Both the position numbers and the translations under genes were made by a program. Source: JAAYZM01 sp964510785 (GTDB taxonomy: Bacteria > Actinomycetota > Actinomycetes > Actinomycetales > Cellulomonadaceae). Taken from it: a stretch of 64,000 bases of DNA. Below the pieces are notes generated by a model. It did not search any database and was not told the origin of the DNA. It saw only the letters and a program-made list of their open reading frames with translations. Positions 1 through 9,043 of the stretch are shown piece after piece. Numbering within the stretch: the first letter of the stretch is position 1; each line of letters opens with the position of its first letter. The stretch lies in contig CAZECM010000005.1 of NCBI GenBank assembly GCA_964510785.1, forward strand, positions 1 through 64,000, in the 5' to 3' direction.

Positions 1-636
1 CTTACCTACACCAGGCTCGCCGACCAGAATAGGGTTGTTCTTGGTACGCCGCGAGAGCACCTGGACCCCGCGGCGGATCTCCTCGTCACGACCGATCACG
101 GGGTCGAGCTTGCCCTCGCGCGCGGTCTCGGTGAGGTCGACGCCGTACTGCTCGAGCGCCTTGTACGTGCCCTCGGGGTTGGGGGTCGTCACGCGGGTCG
201 AGCCGCGCACGGCGGGCAGCGCGGCCGCGAGCGCGTCGCGGGTCGCCCCGGAGGACTGCAGCGCCTGCGCCGCGGCGTCGGACCCGGCCGCGAGCCCGAG
301 CAGGAGGTGCTCCGTCGAGATGTACTCGTCGCCGAGGGCCTCGGCCTCCTTGCGGGCGGACTCCAGGACGGCACCCGTAGCGCGGGAAGCCTTGGGCTGC
401 GCCGTCGTCGACCCCGAGACGGTCGGCAGGGCGACGAGCGCGGCGCGGGTGCGGCGCCCCAGGTCAGCCTTGTCGGCGCCGACGGCGTCCAGCAGCCCGA
501 CGGCCACACCCCCGGGCTGCGCGAGCAGCGCCGCGAGGAGGTGCGCCGGCTCGAGCTGCGGGTTCTGGGCGGCAGAAGCGGAGGCGATCGCCTCGGCGAG
601 CGCCTCCTGGGACTTCACGGTGAACTTCTGGTCCAT
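1..636 (-). CDS. clpB: ClpB chaperone, N-terminal part (runs off left edge)
   Basis: ATP-dependent disaggregase of the Hsp100 family, acting in the cytosol with DnaK. About 212 residues are visible: the start MDQKFTVKSQEAL, the paired Clp-N repeats (residues ~5-145, with EPAHLLAALL in the first and STEHLLLGL in the second), the linker, and the beginning of the first AAA+ domain (LDPVIGRDEEIRR), ending exactly at the Walker A lysine of GEPGVGK. The rest lies to the left of the window. The start at 636 is the family start. The HAIR operator 47 bp upstream fits regulation by HspR. ClpB is preferred over ClpA/ClpC because of the N-terminal sequence and the HAIR site. Confidence 0.95.
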   Translation of the reverse strand, partial: MDQKFTVKSQEALAEAIASASAAQNPQLEPAHLLAALLAQPGGVAVGLLDAVGADKADLGRRTRAALVALPTVSGSTTAQPKASRATGAVLESARKEAEALGDEYISTEHLLLGLAAGSDAAAQALQSSGATRDALAAALPAVRGSTRVTTPNPEGTYKALEQYGVDLTETAREGKLDPVIGRDEEIRRGVQVLSRRTKNNPILVGEPGVGK

Positions 637-671
637 GCGTCCTCCGGGTGTGCGATACGTTCCTCAGGGAC

Positions 672-702
672 AACGTAGCAAAGTTGAGTCTATTCCACTC
701 AA
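672..702 (-). promoter_or_regulatory. Candidate clpB promoter
   Basis: On the minus strand TTGAGT (702 to 697) serves as a -35 and TACGTT (677 to 672) as a -10, with a 19-nt spacer. The -35 hexamer lies inside the right arm of the HAIR palindrome, so a bound repressor would block RNA polymerase. This is a sequence match only. Confidence 0.5.
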
Positions 703-703
703 C
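683..703. promoter_or_regulatory. HAIR operator (HspR binding site)
   Basis: GTTGAGT (683-689), a 7-nt spacer and ACTCAAC (697-703) form a perfect inverted repeat. It matches the HspR-associated inverted repeat CTTGAGT-N7-ACTCAAG except for the outermost base of each arm. HspR represses the dnaK and clpB operons in actinobacteria, and the site is directly upstream of clpB. Confidence 0.9.
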
Positions 704-908
704 TCTGTCCCGCGGGCTCGAGGGCGGGGCGCACAGCGGTCACCGCGGGCCGCCGACGACGGGCTCCCACCTCACACCCCCGTTCACCCCGATGGGCCAC
801 CCGCGCAGGCGATTCGTGCGGTTCGGCACCATGATCCGCGAAATCCCACCCGAATGCCTGACCGATTGCCGGATGGCTCGAGGCCCCGGTACGTGCCATT
901 CTTCGCTC

Positions 909-1904
909 ATGTCACACAGCGCGGGGGGGCCAGTGGTTCCGCCGGACCAGGAACCGTGGCGCGAGGACCTGCTCGGGCCGGGGTGGTCCGCGCGCACGCT
1001 CGAGGTCGGCCCGGGGCCCGACGACGTCGCCACGCTCGTCCGCAGGGACGTGGCGCGGCGACCGCTTCGCGGGACCGTCCTGTACGTCCACGGCTTCAGC
1101 GACTACTTCTTCGCCGAGCACCGCGGGCGGGTCTGGGCGGACCGCGGCTACCAGTTCTACGCCGTGGACCTACGCGGCTACGGCCGCTCGCTGCGCCCGG
1201 GCCAGCTCGCCAACCACACGAACGACCTCACCGAGTACTTCGAAGAGCTCGACCAGGCCGCAGCGATCGCGCGTGAGGCGACGGACGGGCCGCTCATCGT
1301 CGTCGGCCACTCGACGGGCGGGCTCACCGCCTCGCTCTGGGCCGACGCCCGGCGCCACGGCGACGGCCCCGACCTGCTCGTGCTCAACTCGCCGTGGTTC
1401 GACCTCAACGCCTCGTGGTTCGACCGCGTCGTCTCGGCCCGTCTCGTCAAGATCCTCGGCCGCATCGCACCCACCGTGCCGGTGCGCCGCCTCGCCCCGC
1501 ACTACACGCGTTTCCTGCACCGCGACACCGGCGGGGAGTGGGACTTCAACCTCGACTGGAAGCCGTACGACGGGTTCCCCGCTCGCGCTGGCTTCGTGCG
1601 GACCGTCCGGCTCGGCCACGAGGCGGTCAAGGCCGGCCTCGACATCCCGTGCCCCGTGCTCATGTGCTGCTCGACGGCGAGCGGCTCGGCGTCGGCGTTC
1701 CACAGCGGCCTCGATCGCACCGACTCCGTGCTCGACGTCGCCCACATGCTCGCTCGCGCGCCGGGCCTCGGGCGCGACGTCACGATCCGCCGCATCGACG
1801 GCGGCATCCACGACCTCGCCCTCTCGCCGCACCCGGCCAGGACCCGGTACTTCGACGCCGCCCTCGACTGGGTCGACGAGCAGGTGTCCAAGCTCCAGAA
1901 GTGA
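909..1904 (+). CDS. Alpha/beta hydrolase (serine aminopeptidase S33 / monoacylglycerol lipase-like)
   Basis: Cytosolic alpha/beta-hydrolase of 331 residues, probably an esterase or lipase; the substrate cannot be read from the sequence. The oxyanion-hole motif YVHGFSD follows the first core strand, the nucleophile elbow is GHSTGG (about residue 137), and a late GGIHDLALS supplies the catalytic histidine. There is no signal peptide. The start at 909 is chosen because the protein then begins just before the conserved region. In-frame ATGs further upstream would add low-complexity residues, and no strong ribosome binding site decides the matter. It is divergent from clpB and 90 bp upstream of a ROK regulator on the same strand. 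Confidence 0.75.
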   Translation: MSHSAGGPVVPPDQEPWREDLLGPGWSARTLEVGPGPDDVATLVRRDVARRPLRGTVLYVHGFSDYFFAEHRGRVWADRGYQFYAVDLRGYGRSLRPGQLANHTNDLTEYFEELDQAAAIAREATDGPLIVVGHSTGGLTASLWADARRHGDGPDLLVLNSPWFDLNASWFDRVVSARLVKILGRIAPTVPVRRLAPHYTRFLHRDTGGEWDFNLDWKPYDGFPARAGFVRTVRLGHEAVKAGLDIPCPVLMCCSTASGSASAFHSGLDRTDSVLDVAHMLARAPGLGRDVTIRRIDGGIHDLALSPHPARTRYFDAALDWVDEQVSKLQK

Positions 1905-1994
1905 CACCGTGCCCGCGGTCGGCGCTGCGCGCAGCACCGGGCCGTGGGCGACACCTCCCGCCGGTACCCTGATCGCAGCCGACCAGGAGTACTA

Positions 1995-3215
1995 GTGGAC
2001 AACGCATCCCCGCCCTCGGGCGCCGCAGGGCACGCGAGCAGCCGGTCCATGGTCCTCGACGCCATCCGGGCCGCAGGAACGATCAGCCGCGTCGAGCTGA
2101 CCCAGACCACGGGACTGACCGGCGCCACCATCTCGACCGTGGTGCGCCGGCTCATCAACGACGGGCTCGTCATCGAGTCCGGCCGCGGGGAGTCCACGGG
2201 CGGCAAGCCCCGCGTGCTGCTCCAGCTCGAACCGAGCTCGCGATACGCGATCGGGATCAACCTCGACCACGCGGGCATCCACTACGCCGTCGCGGATCTC
2301 GGTGGCCACATCGTGTCGAGCGGCTCGCTGCCCGGCGCCGGCTCGGACGACCCGCGCGCGGTGCTCGAGCGCACGGTCCGCGACGTCGACGCCGCCCTCG
2401 AGTCGGAAGGGATCGACCGGGCGAAGGTGCTCGGTATCGGCTTCGTCTCCCCTGGCCCCATCCACCTGCCCGTGGGCATGACCTTCGTGCCGCCGTTCAT
2501 GCAGCCGTGGGCCGGGTTTCCGCTGCGCGAGACGGTCGAGGCGCTCTCCGGCCTGCCCGTGCTCCTCGAGAACGACGCGACGGCCTCGGCCATCGGGGAG
2601 TACTGGGTGGGCGGCGTCGAGCACACGACGGCGTTCGGCACCCTCTTCCTCGGCACGGGCATCGGCTCCGGGGTGCTCGTCAACGGCGCGGTGTACCGGG
2701 GCGCGAGCTCGAACGCCGGCGAGATCGGCCACGTGTGCATCGACGTGGGCGGACCCATGTGCTGGTGCGGCTCGCGCGGCTGTGTCGAGGCCGTGGCCGG
2801 GCCTGCCGCCGTCGTCCGCGAGGCACTCGAGCTCGGCGTGAAGCTCTCCGGTACGAGCGTCTCGGAGAACTTCACGGAGCTCGCCGCGGCGGCCAAGCGA
2901 GGCGAGCAGCCCGCGCTCGGTCTCCTCGAGCGCTCCGCGGAGGTGGTGGCCGTCGCGGCCCAGACGCTCGCGAACATCATGGACCTCGGCTACATCGTGC
3001 TGACCGGGCCGGTCATCGCGATCGCGGCCGAGATCTACGAGCCCGCCGTCGTCGCCCGTCTCAAGGGTGCGTTCTTCGCCCGCCTCAACCACCGCATCCG
3101 CGTGGGTGTCTCGGCCAACGCGGCGCAGGCCGCAGCCGTGGGTGGCGCTGCCCTCGTCCTCCACACAGAGCTGGCCCCGCGCCTCCCCGGCCCGGGGCGC
3201 CCCGTCGTCAGCTGA
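1995..3215 (+). CDS. ROK family transcriptional regulator
   Basis: NagC/Mlc/XylR-type sugar-responsive regulator of 406 residues. The N-terminus is a winged helix-turn-helix (residues ~15-80, with LTQTTGLTGATISTVVRRL). The remainder is a ROK sugar-kinase fold with the glycine-rich GIGSGVLVNG phosphate loop and the zinc site CWCGSRGCVEA. The GTG start at 1995 is preceded by AGGAGT at 6-nt spacing, which decides it over longer in-frame starts. Such proteins usually repress nearby sugar uptake or catabolism genes and release DNA on sugar binding. No transporter lies beside it here, so the target is unknown. Confidence 0.88.
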   Translation: MDNASPPSGAAGHASSRSMVLDAIRAAGTISRVELTQTTGLTGATISTVVRRLINDGLVIESGRGESTGGKPRVLLQLEPSSRYAIGINLDHAGIHYAVADLGGHIVSSGSLPGAGSDDPRAVLERTVRDVDAALESEGIDRAKVLGIGFVSPGPIHLPVGMTFVPPFMQPWAGFPLRETVEALSGLPVLLENDATASAIGEYWVGGVEHTTAFGTLFLGTGIGSGVLVNGAVYRGASSNAGEIGHVCIDVGGPMCWCGSRGCVEAVAGPAAVVREALELGVKLSGTSVSENFTELAAAAKRGEQPALGLLERSAEVVAVAAQTLANIMDLGYIVLTGPVIAIAAEIYEPAVVARLKGAFFARLNHRIRVGVSANAAQAAAVGGAALVLHTELAPRLPGPGRPVVS

Positions 3216-3330
3216 GCCCGGCTCCCCCACCCAGCCCCGCGACGTAGGGCCGAGCGCGCGAGATAGTGCCGTGGCGGACCTACCTCGACGCCGACCTACC
3301 TCGCGAGGGTGGGAGGGTAGCGTCGACGGC

Positions 3331-5169
3331 ATGGGGCGCAGGGCCGCGGCGGTGGGGGTCGCACTCGGCGCGCTCGCCTTTGGCGGGACGACGCCCGCTG
3401 CGTACGCCGGCCCGACGACGGCGACGAGCGCGCCCGCGACGTCCGGGGGATCAACGGTCGCGTCGGACGCCACTGCGACCCCCGACGGCATCACCGCGTG
3501 GTCTCTCGACCTGGACGGTGCGCCCGGGAGGACCACGAGCCCGCGGCTCAGCACGAGCCCCTTCACGCTCGCCGCGCTGAGCTGGGACGAGACCGGCCCC
3601 CAGCCGGAGCACCTCGAGCTGCGGGTGCGCGACGACGCGGGCTGGGGCGAGTGGTTCGACCTCGCCGTCGACCACACCCCCGCACCCGACGGTCGCCTCG
3701 CGACCGAACCGTTCATCGCGGACGGCGCGTCGGGCGCGCAGGCGCGCCTCGTGTCCGACGGCGGTCCCCGGGGCCTGCGTATCGACTTCGTGCACGCGGC
3801 CGAGCTCTCCGTCGAGGTCGCGAGCTCGCTCACGGCCGCCGGCGACTCGGCGACGGGGGACGAGCTGCGCCCCGAGATCGTCACGCGCAAGGAGTGGGGC
3901 GCGAACGAGACGAAGACGGACCCGGTGTCGAGCTCGACGTGGCTCAAGGCGATGTACGTCCATCACACCGCGGGCCCCAACACCTACTCGCGGGAGCGCG
4001 CGCCCGCCGTCGTCCGCTCGATCTGGGCCTTCCACACCTCGGGGCGCGGCTGGCCCGACATCGGCTACCAGTTCCTCGTCGACCGCTTCGGCACGGTCTA
4101 CGAGGGGCGGCGCGGCTCGATCGCCGGGCTGCCCGTGGGCGCCCAGGCCGGCGGGTACAACGCCGACACGATCGGGGTCGCGGTGATGGGCGACTTCACG
4201 TCGGTGGCCCCGCCGCAGCGGGTGCTGACCGCCGTCGTCGACGTGCTCGCGTGGCAGGCGCACCGCTGGGGCGTGGACCCCCGGGGCAAGGTGCGCCTGC
4301 GCACCGCGACCTCGACGGGTTCGAAGCCCCGCTGGGCGCTCGGGAAGCTGACGTCGGCACTGCCCGTGATCCGGGGCCACCGCGACACGAACCACACCGC
4401 GTGCCCGGGCGCGCGGCTCTACGCGAAGCTGCCCGCGATCCGCCGTGCCGTGGACGCCAAGGTCACGCGGGCCGAGCGTCGGCACGGTTCCACCCCGCCC
4501 CAGCTCCGAGCCCCGCAGACCGACCCCTTGCGGCCGAGCGCCGCGGGTGTCTCGCTGACTGCCACCGTGAAGCTCGCGTGGCGCGAGACCGCCGGTGCGA
4601 CCACGTACGAGGTGCTCAAACGCTCGGCGAAGCACGGCGACGACGCGGAGCAGACGAAGTACGCGTGGATGGTGGTCGAGCGGACCAAGCGCACCGAGAC
4701 GTCCGTCAAGGTCCCGCGAGGGCAGACGTGGACGGTCGCCGTGCGGGGCGTGGACGTGCTGGGACGCCCCGGCAAGATCCGGCTGGTCGGGACCACGACG
4801 CGGCCCGTGCCTGCGCACCGCATCGAGCGCACCGGAAGGTGGTCCACCTCGCACCGCGCCGAGTACTTCGGCCGCACCGCCCACGTCTCCCGTGCCAAGG
4901 GTGCCGCGCTCGTGGTGCGCAAGGTCAGGGACGCCACGAGCGTGGTGCTCGTCGCAGCGACCGGGCCATCGCGCGGACGGGTCGCGATCTACGCCGGCAA
5001 GAAACGCGTGGCCACGGTGTCGCTCGCGAGCCCGAGCACCGAGCCCCGCGCCCGCGTCGAGGTGCCGCTGCCGAAGGCCTTCTCCGGTACGGTCCGGATC
5101 GTGAGCCGGGACGCCGATCGCCCGGTGCGGATCAGCGCGATCGCGTTCCCCCGCGCGCCGCTCACCTGA
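3331..5169 (+). CDS. Secreted N-acetylmuramoyl-L-alanine amidase, PGRP/Amidase_2 type
   Basis: Predicted zinc peptidoglycan hydrolase of 612 residues that cuts the amide between MurNAc and L-Ala. A signal peptide (residues 1-26, ending AAYA) is followed by a ~150-residue N-terminal beta-rich region seen in actinobacterial PGRP proteins. The amidase domain (~190-390) has the zinc ligands in YVHHTAG and GHRDTNHTACPG, plus the PGRP signatures DIGYQFLVDRFGTVYEGR and GVAVMGDF. The C-terminus (~400-612) holds an Fn3-like domain and a beta-sandwich, likely for wall binding. GGGAGGG upstream can serve as ribosome binding site. It is convergent with the transporter at 5202. Confidence 0.88.
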   Translation: MGRRAAAVGVALGALAFGGTTPAAYAGPTTATSAPATSGGSTVASDATATPDGITAWSLDLDGAPGRTTSPRLSTSPFTLAALSWDETGPQPEHLELRVRDDAGWGEWFDLAVDHTPAPDGRLATEPFIADGASGAQARLVSDGGPRGLRIDFVHAAELSVEVASSLTAAGDSATGDELRPEIVTRKEWGANETKTDPVSSSTWLKAMYVHHTAGPNTYSRERAPAVVRSIWAFHTSGRGWPDIGYQFLVDRFGTVYEGRRGSIAGLPVGAQAGGYNADTIGVAVMGDFTSVAPPQRVLTAVVDVLAWQAHRWGVDPRGKVRLRTATSTGSKPRWALGKLTSALPVIRGHRDTNHTACPGARLYAKLPAIRRAVDAKVTRAERRHGSTPPQLRAPQTDPLRPSAAGVSLTATVKLAWRETAGATTYEVLKRSAKHGDDAEQTKYAWMVVERTKRTETSVKVPRGQTWTVAVRGVDVLGRPGKIRLVGTTTRPVPAHRIERTGRWSTSHRAEYFGRTAHVSRAKGAALVVRKVRDATSVVLVAATGPSRGRVAIYAGKKRVATVSLASPSTEPRARVEVPLPKAFSGTVRIVSRDADRPVRISAIAFPRAPLT

Positions 5170-5170
5170 C

Positions 5171-5194
5171 CGGCGGCGCCCTGCGTCCCCGCCG
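5171..5194. terminator. Candidate bidirectional terminator between convergent genes
   Basis: CGGCGG (5171-5176) and CCGCCG (5189-5194) can pair around a 12-nt loop in the 32-bp gap between two converging genes. There is no T tract, so this is only a plausible hairpin. Confidence 0.3.
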
Positions 5195-5201
5195 CGAGCA
5201 C

Positions 5202-6791
5202 CTACAGCCCGCCGAGCACCGTCCCGAGCACGATCTTCGCGATCATCGCCGCGGGGTAGACGAGCGCGTAGCCGAGAGCGACGCGCGAGTCGAAGCCCGT
5301 GCGCCCGTTGGCGAAGGCGAGCACGGCGGGCTGGGTCTGCGTACCCGCGACGATCCCCGAGAGCGTCGTGCCGCCCACGTGGAACACACGGCGCATCACG
5401 AACCACAGGGCGAGTCCCACGACGGTCGTGATGACGACGCCGAGCAGCGCGATGCGCACCCACGCCCCCGACTCGATGGCCGCACCGACCTGGGCACCCG
5501 CCGTCGTCCCCGCCTGCGCGAGGAAGAGGAGCAGCCCGAACTCGGAGATCGCCTGCGCCGCCGTGAACGGCATGACGGTCACGACGCGGCCGATCCGCCC
5601 GAGCCGCCCGAGCACGAGCCCGACCACGAGCGTGCCCATCGCCGCCCCGATCGCGAAGCTCCCGCTCGACGTGGGGATCGCGACGAGCCCGAGCAGCACG
5701 CCGAGCGCCATGCCGACGCCGAGCACCACGGGGTTGATGTCGGAGAAGCCGCGCGAGGAGTCGCCGAAGAAGCTCGAGATCGCGGGCATCGCGTCGCGGG
5801 GTGCGATGACGCGCACGCGGTCGCCGGGCTGGATGCGCAGCTCGTCGCTCGCGACGATGTCGACGTCGCCGCGCCGCAACCGGGAGATCGTCGCGCCGTA
5901 CCGGCCCGCGAGGTCGAGCTCGCCGATCGTGAGCCCCGCGGCAGCCGGGTTCGACACGGTGATGCGCCGCATGTCGAGGTAGCGCCGGTCGGCCTGCAGC
6001 ACGTGGGACGAGGTGTGGCCGAGCTCGAGGGTCACGGCCTCGACGGCGTCGGCCTGCCCGACGACGGTCACCATGTCCCCCTCGTGGAGCACGGCGTCGA
6101 GCGGTGCCGCCTCGATGGGCTGGTCCTCCCCGCGCCGCAGCCGCGAGAAGGTGAGCCGCCCGGGGTGCGCCGCGAGCAGGTCGCGCAGCCGCGGCTCGCT
6201 CGTCACCTCGACGCGCACGGTGCGGTTGACGAGCGGGGGCGGGGCGTCGGCGTCCTGGTCGCGCGTGCGCAGCACGAGGTGGGCGACCACGAGCATGCCG
6301 ACGACGCCGAACAGGTAGGTGACCGCGTACCCGACGGTCGGTGTGTTGGCGTCCCCCGCGGCATCGCGCGCCGCGGCGAGCGCCGGGGTGTTGGTGACGG
6401 CTCCGGCGAAGGCGCCCGCGATCGTCGGCGCATCGAGCCCGAGGAGCCGCCCGACCCCGACGGCGACGAGGCCGCCGAGCCCGAGCACGCCGACCATCGC
6501 GGCGATGAGCCCGAGGCTCTTGCGCAGCGACGCGAAGAAGCTCGCCCCGGACACGATGCCCACGGTGAACGTGAAGAGGGTCAGCCCGAGCACGCCGAGG
6601 GTCTCGGGTACCCGCAGCTCGACGTCGTGCGCCGCGCCGAGCGCCCCCACCCCGAGCGCGAGGAACAGCACGGCGGCCGCCCCGAGCCCGATGCCGCGCA
6701 CCTTGAGGTGGCCGATCGCGGCCCCGGCGCCGACGAGCGCGAAGAGCAGCAGCACCGGCTGAGCCGCGAGCAGCTCGAGCACGTGGGTCAT
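5202..6791 (-). CDS. AspT/YidE/YbjL-family putative transporter with RCK_C domains
   Basis: Inner-membrane protein of 529 residues with the duplicated layout of the aspartate:alanine exchanger family. An N-terminal block of about five membrane spans (residues 1-185) carries the GVLGLTLFTFTVGIVSG signature. Two TrkA_C/RCK_C regulatory domains follow (~205-365, for example GDMVTVVGQ and GDRVRVIAP). A second block of spans (~370-529) repeats the signature as FGLLLFLAQAGTTAG. The substrate cannot be told; dicarboxylate or amino acid exchange is known for AspT only. GGGGGAT precedes the ATG at 6791. It follows the T7SS operon on the same strand after 125 bp but is not obviously part of it. Confidence 0.85.
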   Translation of the reverse strand: MTHVLELLAAQPVLLLFALVGAGAAIGHLKVRGIGLGAAAVLFLALGVGALGAAHDVELRVPETLGVLGLTLFTFTVGIVSGASFFASLRKSLGLIAAMVGVLGLGGLVAVGVGRLLGLDAPTIAGAFAGAVTNTPALAAARDAAGDANTPTVGYAVTYLFGVVGMLVVAHLVLRTRDQDADAPPPLVNRTVRVEVTSEPRLRDLLAAHPGRLTFSRLRRGEDQPIEAAPLDAVLHEGDMVTVVGQADAVEAVTLELGHTSSHVLQADRRYLDMRRITVSNPAAAGLTIGELDLAGRYGATISRLRRGDVDIVASDELRIQPGDRVRVIAPRDAMPAISSFFGDSSRGFSDINPVVLGVGMALGVLLGLVAIPTSSGSFAIGAAMGTLVVGLVLGRLGRIGRVVTVMPFTAAQAISEFGLLLFLAQAGTTAGAQVGAAIESGAWVRIALLGVVITTVVGLALWFVMRRVFHVGGTTLSGIVAGTQTQPAVLAFANGRTGFDSRVALGYALVYPAAMIAKIVLGTVLGGL

Positions 6792-6916
6792 TCGTGGATC
6801 CCCCGGTTCGTCCGCGGCCTGGACCGGCCGCCAGCCCCAAGCAAACCGCGCCCGGCGGGTTGTGGCCTAGATCCTAGGGCCCGGGCGCGGCGAGGGCTCG
6901 GCTACCGGCGGGCCGC

Positions 6917-7477
6917 TCAGCGCGTGACGACGGCCGCGGCGAGCAGCGCCTCGACGTCGGGGCGCAGGATCGCGAGGGACCCGTCGTCGTCCCGCTCGAG
7001 CGTCACGACGAGGTCGACGGTGTCGATGCGCCACACCCAGCGCACGGCCGTGCGGCTCGCCTTGCCGAACAGGCCCTTGCGCACCTGCGCCGTGGACTCG
7101 TAGCGGGCGCCCTCGCCCAGCCCGGGCACCGCGAACGCCTCCCCGTGGGTGGCCCCGCCGAGCAGCGGCAGCGTCACGTGGGCGTCCCCCTGGACGGGGT
7201 AGAGCTCGGCCGTGACGATCGCGGGCGGCACGAGCGGCTCGGTGCGCCACAGGAACAGCGCGGAGTACTGCCCGCGCGCGAGCGCCTCGAGGTGGCTCGC
7301 GAGCTTCATCCCGTAGCTCGTCCCGGCCGACGAGCCGCCCTCGCGTTGAGTGAAGTGCCCGAGGATGCGCCCGCCCGCCTCCGTCGCGGAGCCGAGCTCC
7401 GGGGAGGGGAAGGACGTGGGCAGCACGATCCACGGCAGGCCGTCGACGGCGAACTCGATGTCGGGCGTCGTGGTCAT
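6917..7477 (-). CDS. Conserved hypothetical protein, last gene of the ESX-like locus
   Basis: Soluble protein of 186 residues with no family I recognise. It begins MTTTPDIEFAVDGLPWIVLP, has no signal peptide or membrane span, and ends in an amphipathic segment. The start at 7477 is fixed by a strong AGGAGGA ribosome site about 7-8 nt upstream. A longer in-frame version would begin inside the preceding gene without such a site. It lies 37 bp after the membrane protein gene at 7515-8369 and is the last gene of the downstream T7SS-like operon, so a role with secretion is inferred from position only. Confidence 0.65.
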   Translation of the reverse strand: MTTTPDIEFAVDGLPWIVLPTSFPSPELGSATEAGGRILGHFTQREGGSSAGTSYGMKLASHLEALARGQYSALFLWRTEPLVPPAIVTAELYPVQGDAHVTLPLLGGATHGEAFAVPGLGEGARYESTAQVRKGLFGKASRTAVRWVWRIDTVDLVVTLERDDDGSLAILRPDVEALLAAAVVTR

Positions 7478-7514
7478 CAGGCGGTCTCCTCCTGGGTTCG
7501 GGCGTCCCTCGACG

Positions 7515-8369
7515 CTAGGCGACGGACTCGCCCGCCGCGAGATCTTCGCCCGCACGCCAGAACTGGGTCGTGGCCCACAGCCCGATCACGAGCAGGGAAC
7601 CGCCGACGACGACGAGCCACGTCGCGAGCGCCGTCATCGACGCGGCGTCGTTCTCGAACGCCGAGCGCTGCGCGAGCGTCACGCCACCGAACCACAGGCC
7701 GACCGCCCCGAGCACGCACAGCCACAGGTCGAGCCGCCAGCGGTAGCCGAACCAGCGCCAGAACGTGCGCCCGCGCGCCTCACCACCCTTGCGACGCGCG
7801 AGCGCGGGGTGAGCGACGGGGCCACCCGCCGCCTTGACGTGGCCGCCGCGCCACCACGCCCACTTCTTGAAGCCGCTGCCGAGGATCGCCCCGGCGGCGG
7901 CCGCGGCGATGATCCCGTTGACGGACCAGATCGCGAAGCGTTCGCGGGACGTCGCCGCCCCGATCGCCCACAGCACGACGCCAGACGCCGCGAGCGCGAC
8001 GACGAACCACACGAGGGTCCAGCCGAGCGGCAGCAGCTGCACGCGCACGGTGTTCGACCCCTGGGGGAGCACCGCGCCGGGCTTGTGACCCGAGGGGCCG
8101 CCCCACTGGCCGCGCCGGATCAGCTCACCGATCCACACGAAGCACATCGCGAGGATCGGCAGCAGTGCGGTCGAGAACAGCACGAGCATCCCCACGCGAC
8201 GACGGTCCGCGTAGTCGAGCCCGGGCGAGACGAGCGCGTCAGTGACGAGCACCGCGACGTGGACCGCGATGAGCGCGTAACCCACCACGAGTGCGCCGTT
8301 GCCACCCAGTGCCCGCCAGAACCCGCCACCCACCGGGATGGTCGCGTCCTCGATGCCTCGGCGGCTCAC
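7515..8369 (-). CDS. Multispanning membrane protein of the ESX-like locus
   Basis: Protein of 284 residues with about six hydrophobic spans (for example LVVGYALIAVHVAVLVTDAL, VGMLVLFSTALLPILAMCFV, LGWTLVWFVVALAASGVVLW and WLVVVGGSLLVIGLW). Charged cytosolic loops lie between spans 4 and 5. I see no enzyme motif. The GTG start at 8369 overlaps the previous stop (GTGA), so translation is coupled. Its position after the predicted effector and the small paired proteins suggests a membrane partner of that group, such as an immunity or assembly factor. That role is inference. Confidence 0.65.
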   Translation of the reverse strand: MSRRGIEDATIPVGGGFWRALGGNGALVVGYALIAVHVAVLVTDALVSPGLDYADRRRVGMLVLFSTALLPILAMCFVWIGELIRRGQWGGPSGHKPGAVLPQGSNTVRVQLLPLGWTLVWFVVALAASGVVLWAIGAATSRERFAIWSVNGIIAAAAAGAILGSGFKKWAWWRGGHVKAAGGPVAHPALARRKGGEARGRTFWRWFGYRWRLDLWLCVLGAVGLWFGGVTLAQRSAFENDAASMTALATWLVVVGGSLLVIGLWATTQFWRAGEDLAAGESVA

Positions 8370-9043
8370 GCCGTGGCCCCTCCCGCGAAGAGGCGTTCGC
8401 GCGTGAACTCGACGGAGCCGGCCACGGCGTCGAAGAGCGTGGCGATGAGCTCGGGGCGGCCCAGGTCGGGACCCGTGAATCGCAGCGTGAGGACCGCGTC
8501 GGCGTCGGGGCGCGGGATCCGGTACAGGACGGACACCGAGGGCGTCGACTCCTCGCCGCCGTGCAGCACCCCGGCCTCCTGGGTGCGCACTGCGAAGCCC
8601 GAGGGCAGCTCGACGAGCTCACCGTCCGGGTACGCGGAGGTCAGGCGGGCGGCCACCGGGTCGAGGGGCAAGCCGTCGGGAACGGCGTCGTCAGCGTGGG
8701 CGCCGTCGTCGGGCACCTCGTCGTCGTCGGCCTCGCCCTCCGGACCCGCCGGCCATGCGACGTCGCGCCCCACCATCGACGCCGCGAACGGCACCCCGGG
8801 CACGATCTCGAGAGCGATCGCGAGCGTGTGGGCCATCGCGGCGCGCGCCTTGTCGGCCGTGGCGCACAGCTGCTCGGTCGCCTCGCGGCGCACCTTGGCG
8901 AGCCGGTCGTCGCGGCCCACCCGCTCGCGCACGAGGCGCTGGGCGAACTTCCGCGTCCCCTCGGGGTCGACGAGCGGCACGGCGGCCCACGCGCCGGGGA
9001 GCACGATCCGGATGTGGCCCGGCGTCGTGACCTGCCCGCTCAC
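8366..9043 (-). CDS. Hypothetical protein, possible T7SS effector chaperone (paralogue of upstream gene)
   Basis: Acidic soluble protein of 225 residues. The opening HIRIVLPGAWAAVPLVDP and the closing beta-strand-rich part ending in a helix resemble the product of the gene just upstream (VEVTLSLPEAWFALPAGP at its start), so the two look like diverged paralogues. A ~25-residue acidic insert (EGEADDDEVPDDGAHADD) lies mid-protein. The GTG start at 9043 shares GTGA with the upstream stop. No known family is assigned. Placed directly after a putative secreted effector, such pairs often act as escort or adaptor proteins. Confidence 0.6.
   Translation of the reverse strand: MSGQVTTPGHIRIVLPGAWAAVPLVDPEGTRKFAQRLVRERVGRDDRLAKVRREATEQLCATADKARAAMAHTLAIALEIVPGVPFAASMVGRDVAWPAGPEGEADDDEVPDDGAHADDAVPDGLPLDPVAARLTSAYPDGELVELPSGFAVRTQEAGVLHGGEESTPSVSVLYRIPRPDADAVLTLRFTGPDLGRPELIATLFDAVAGSVEFTRERLFAGGATA

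Noticed and set aside
3451..6840. 1129-codon minus-strand frame across the amidase and transporter
   Set aside because: It crosses two well-supported genes, is low-complexity Arg/Gly/Ala, and has no motif.
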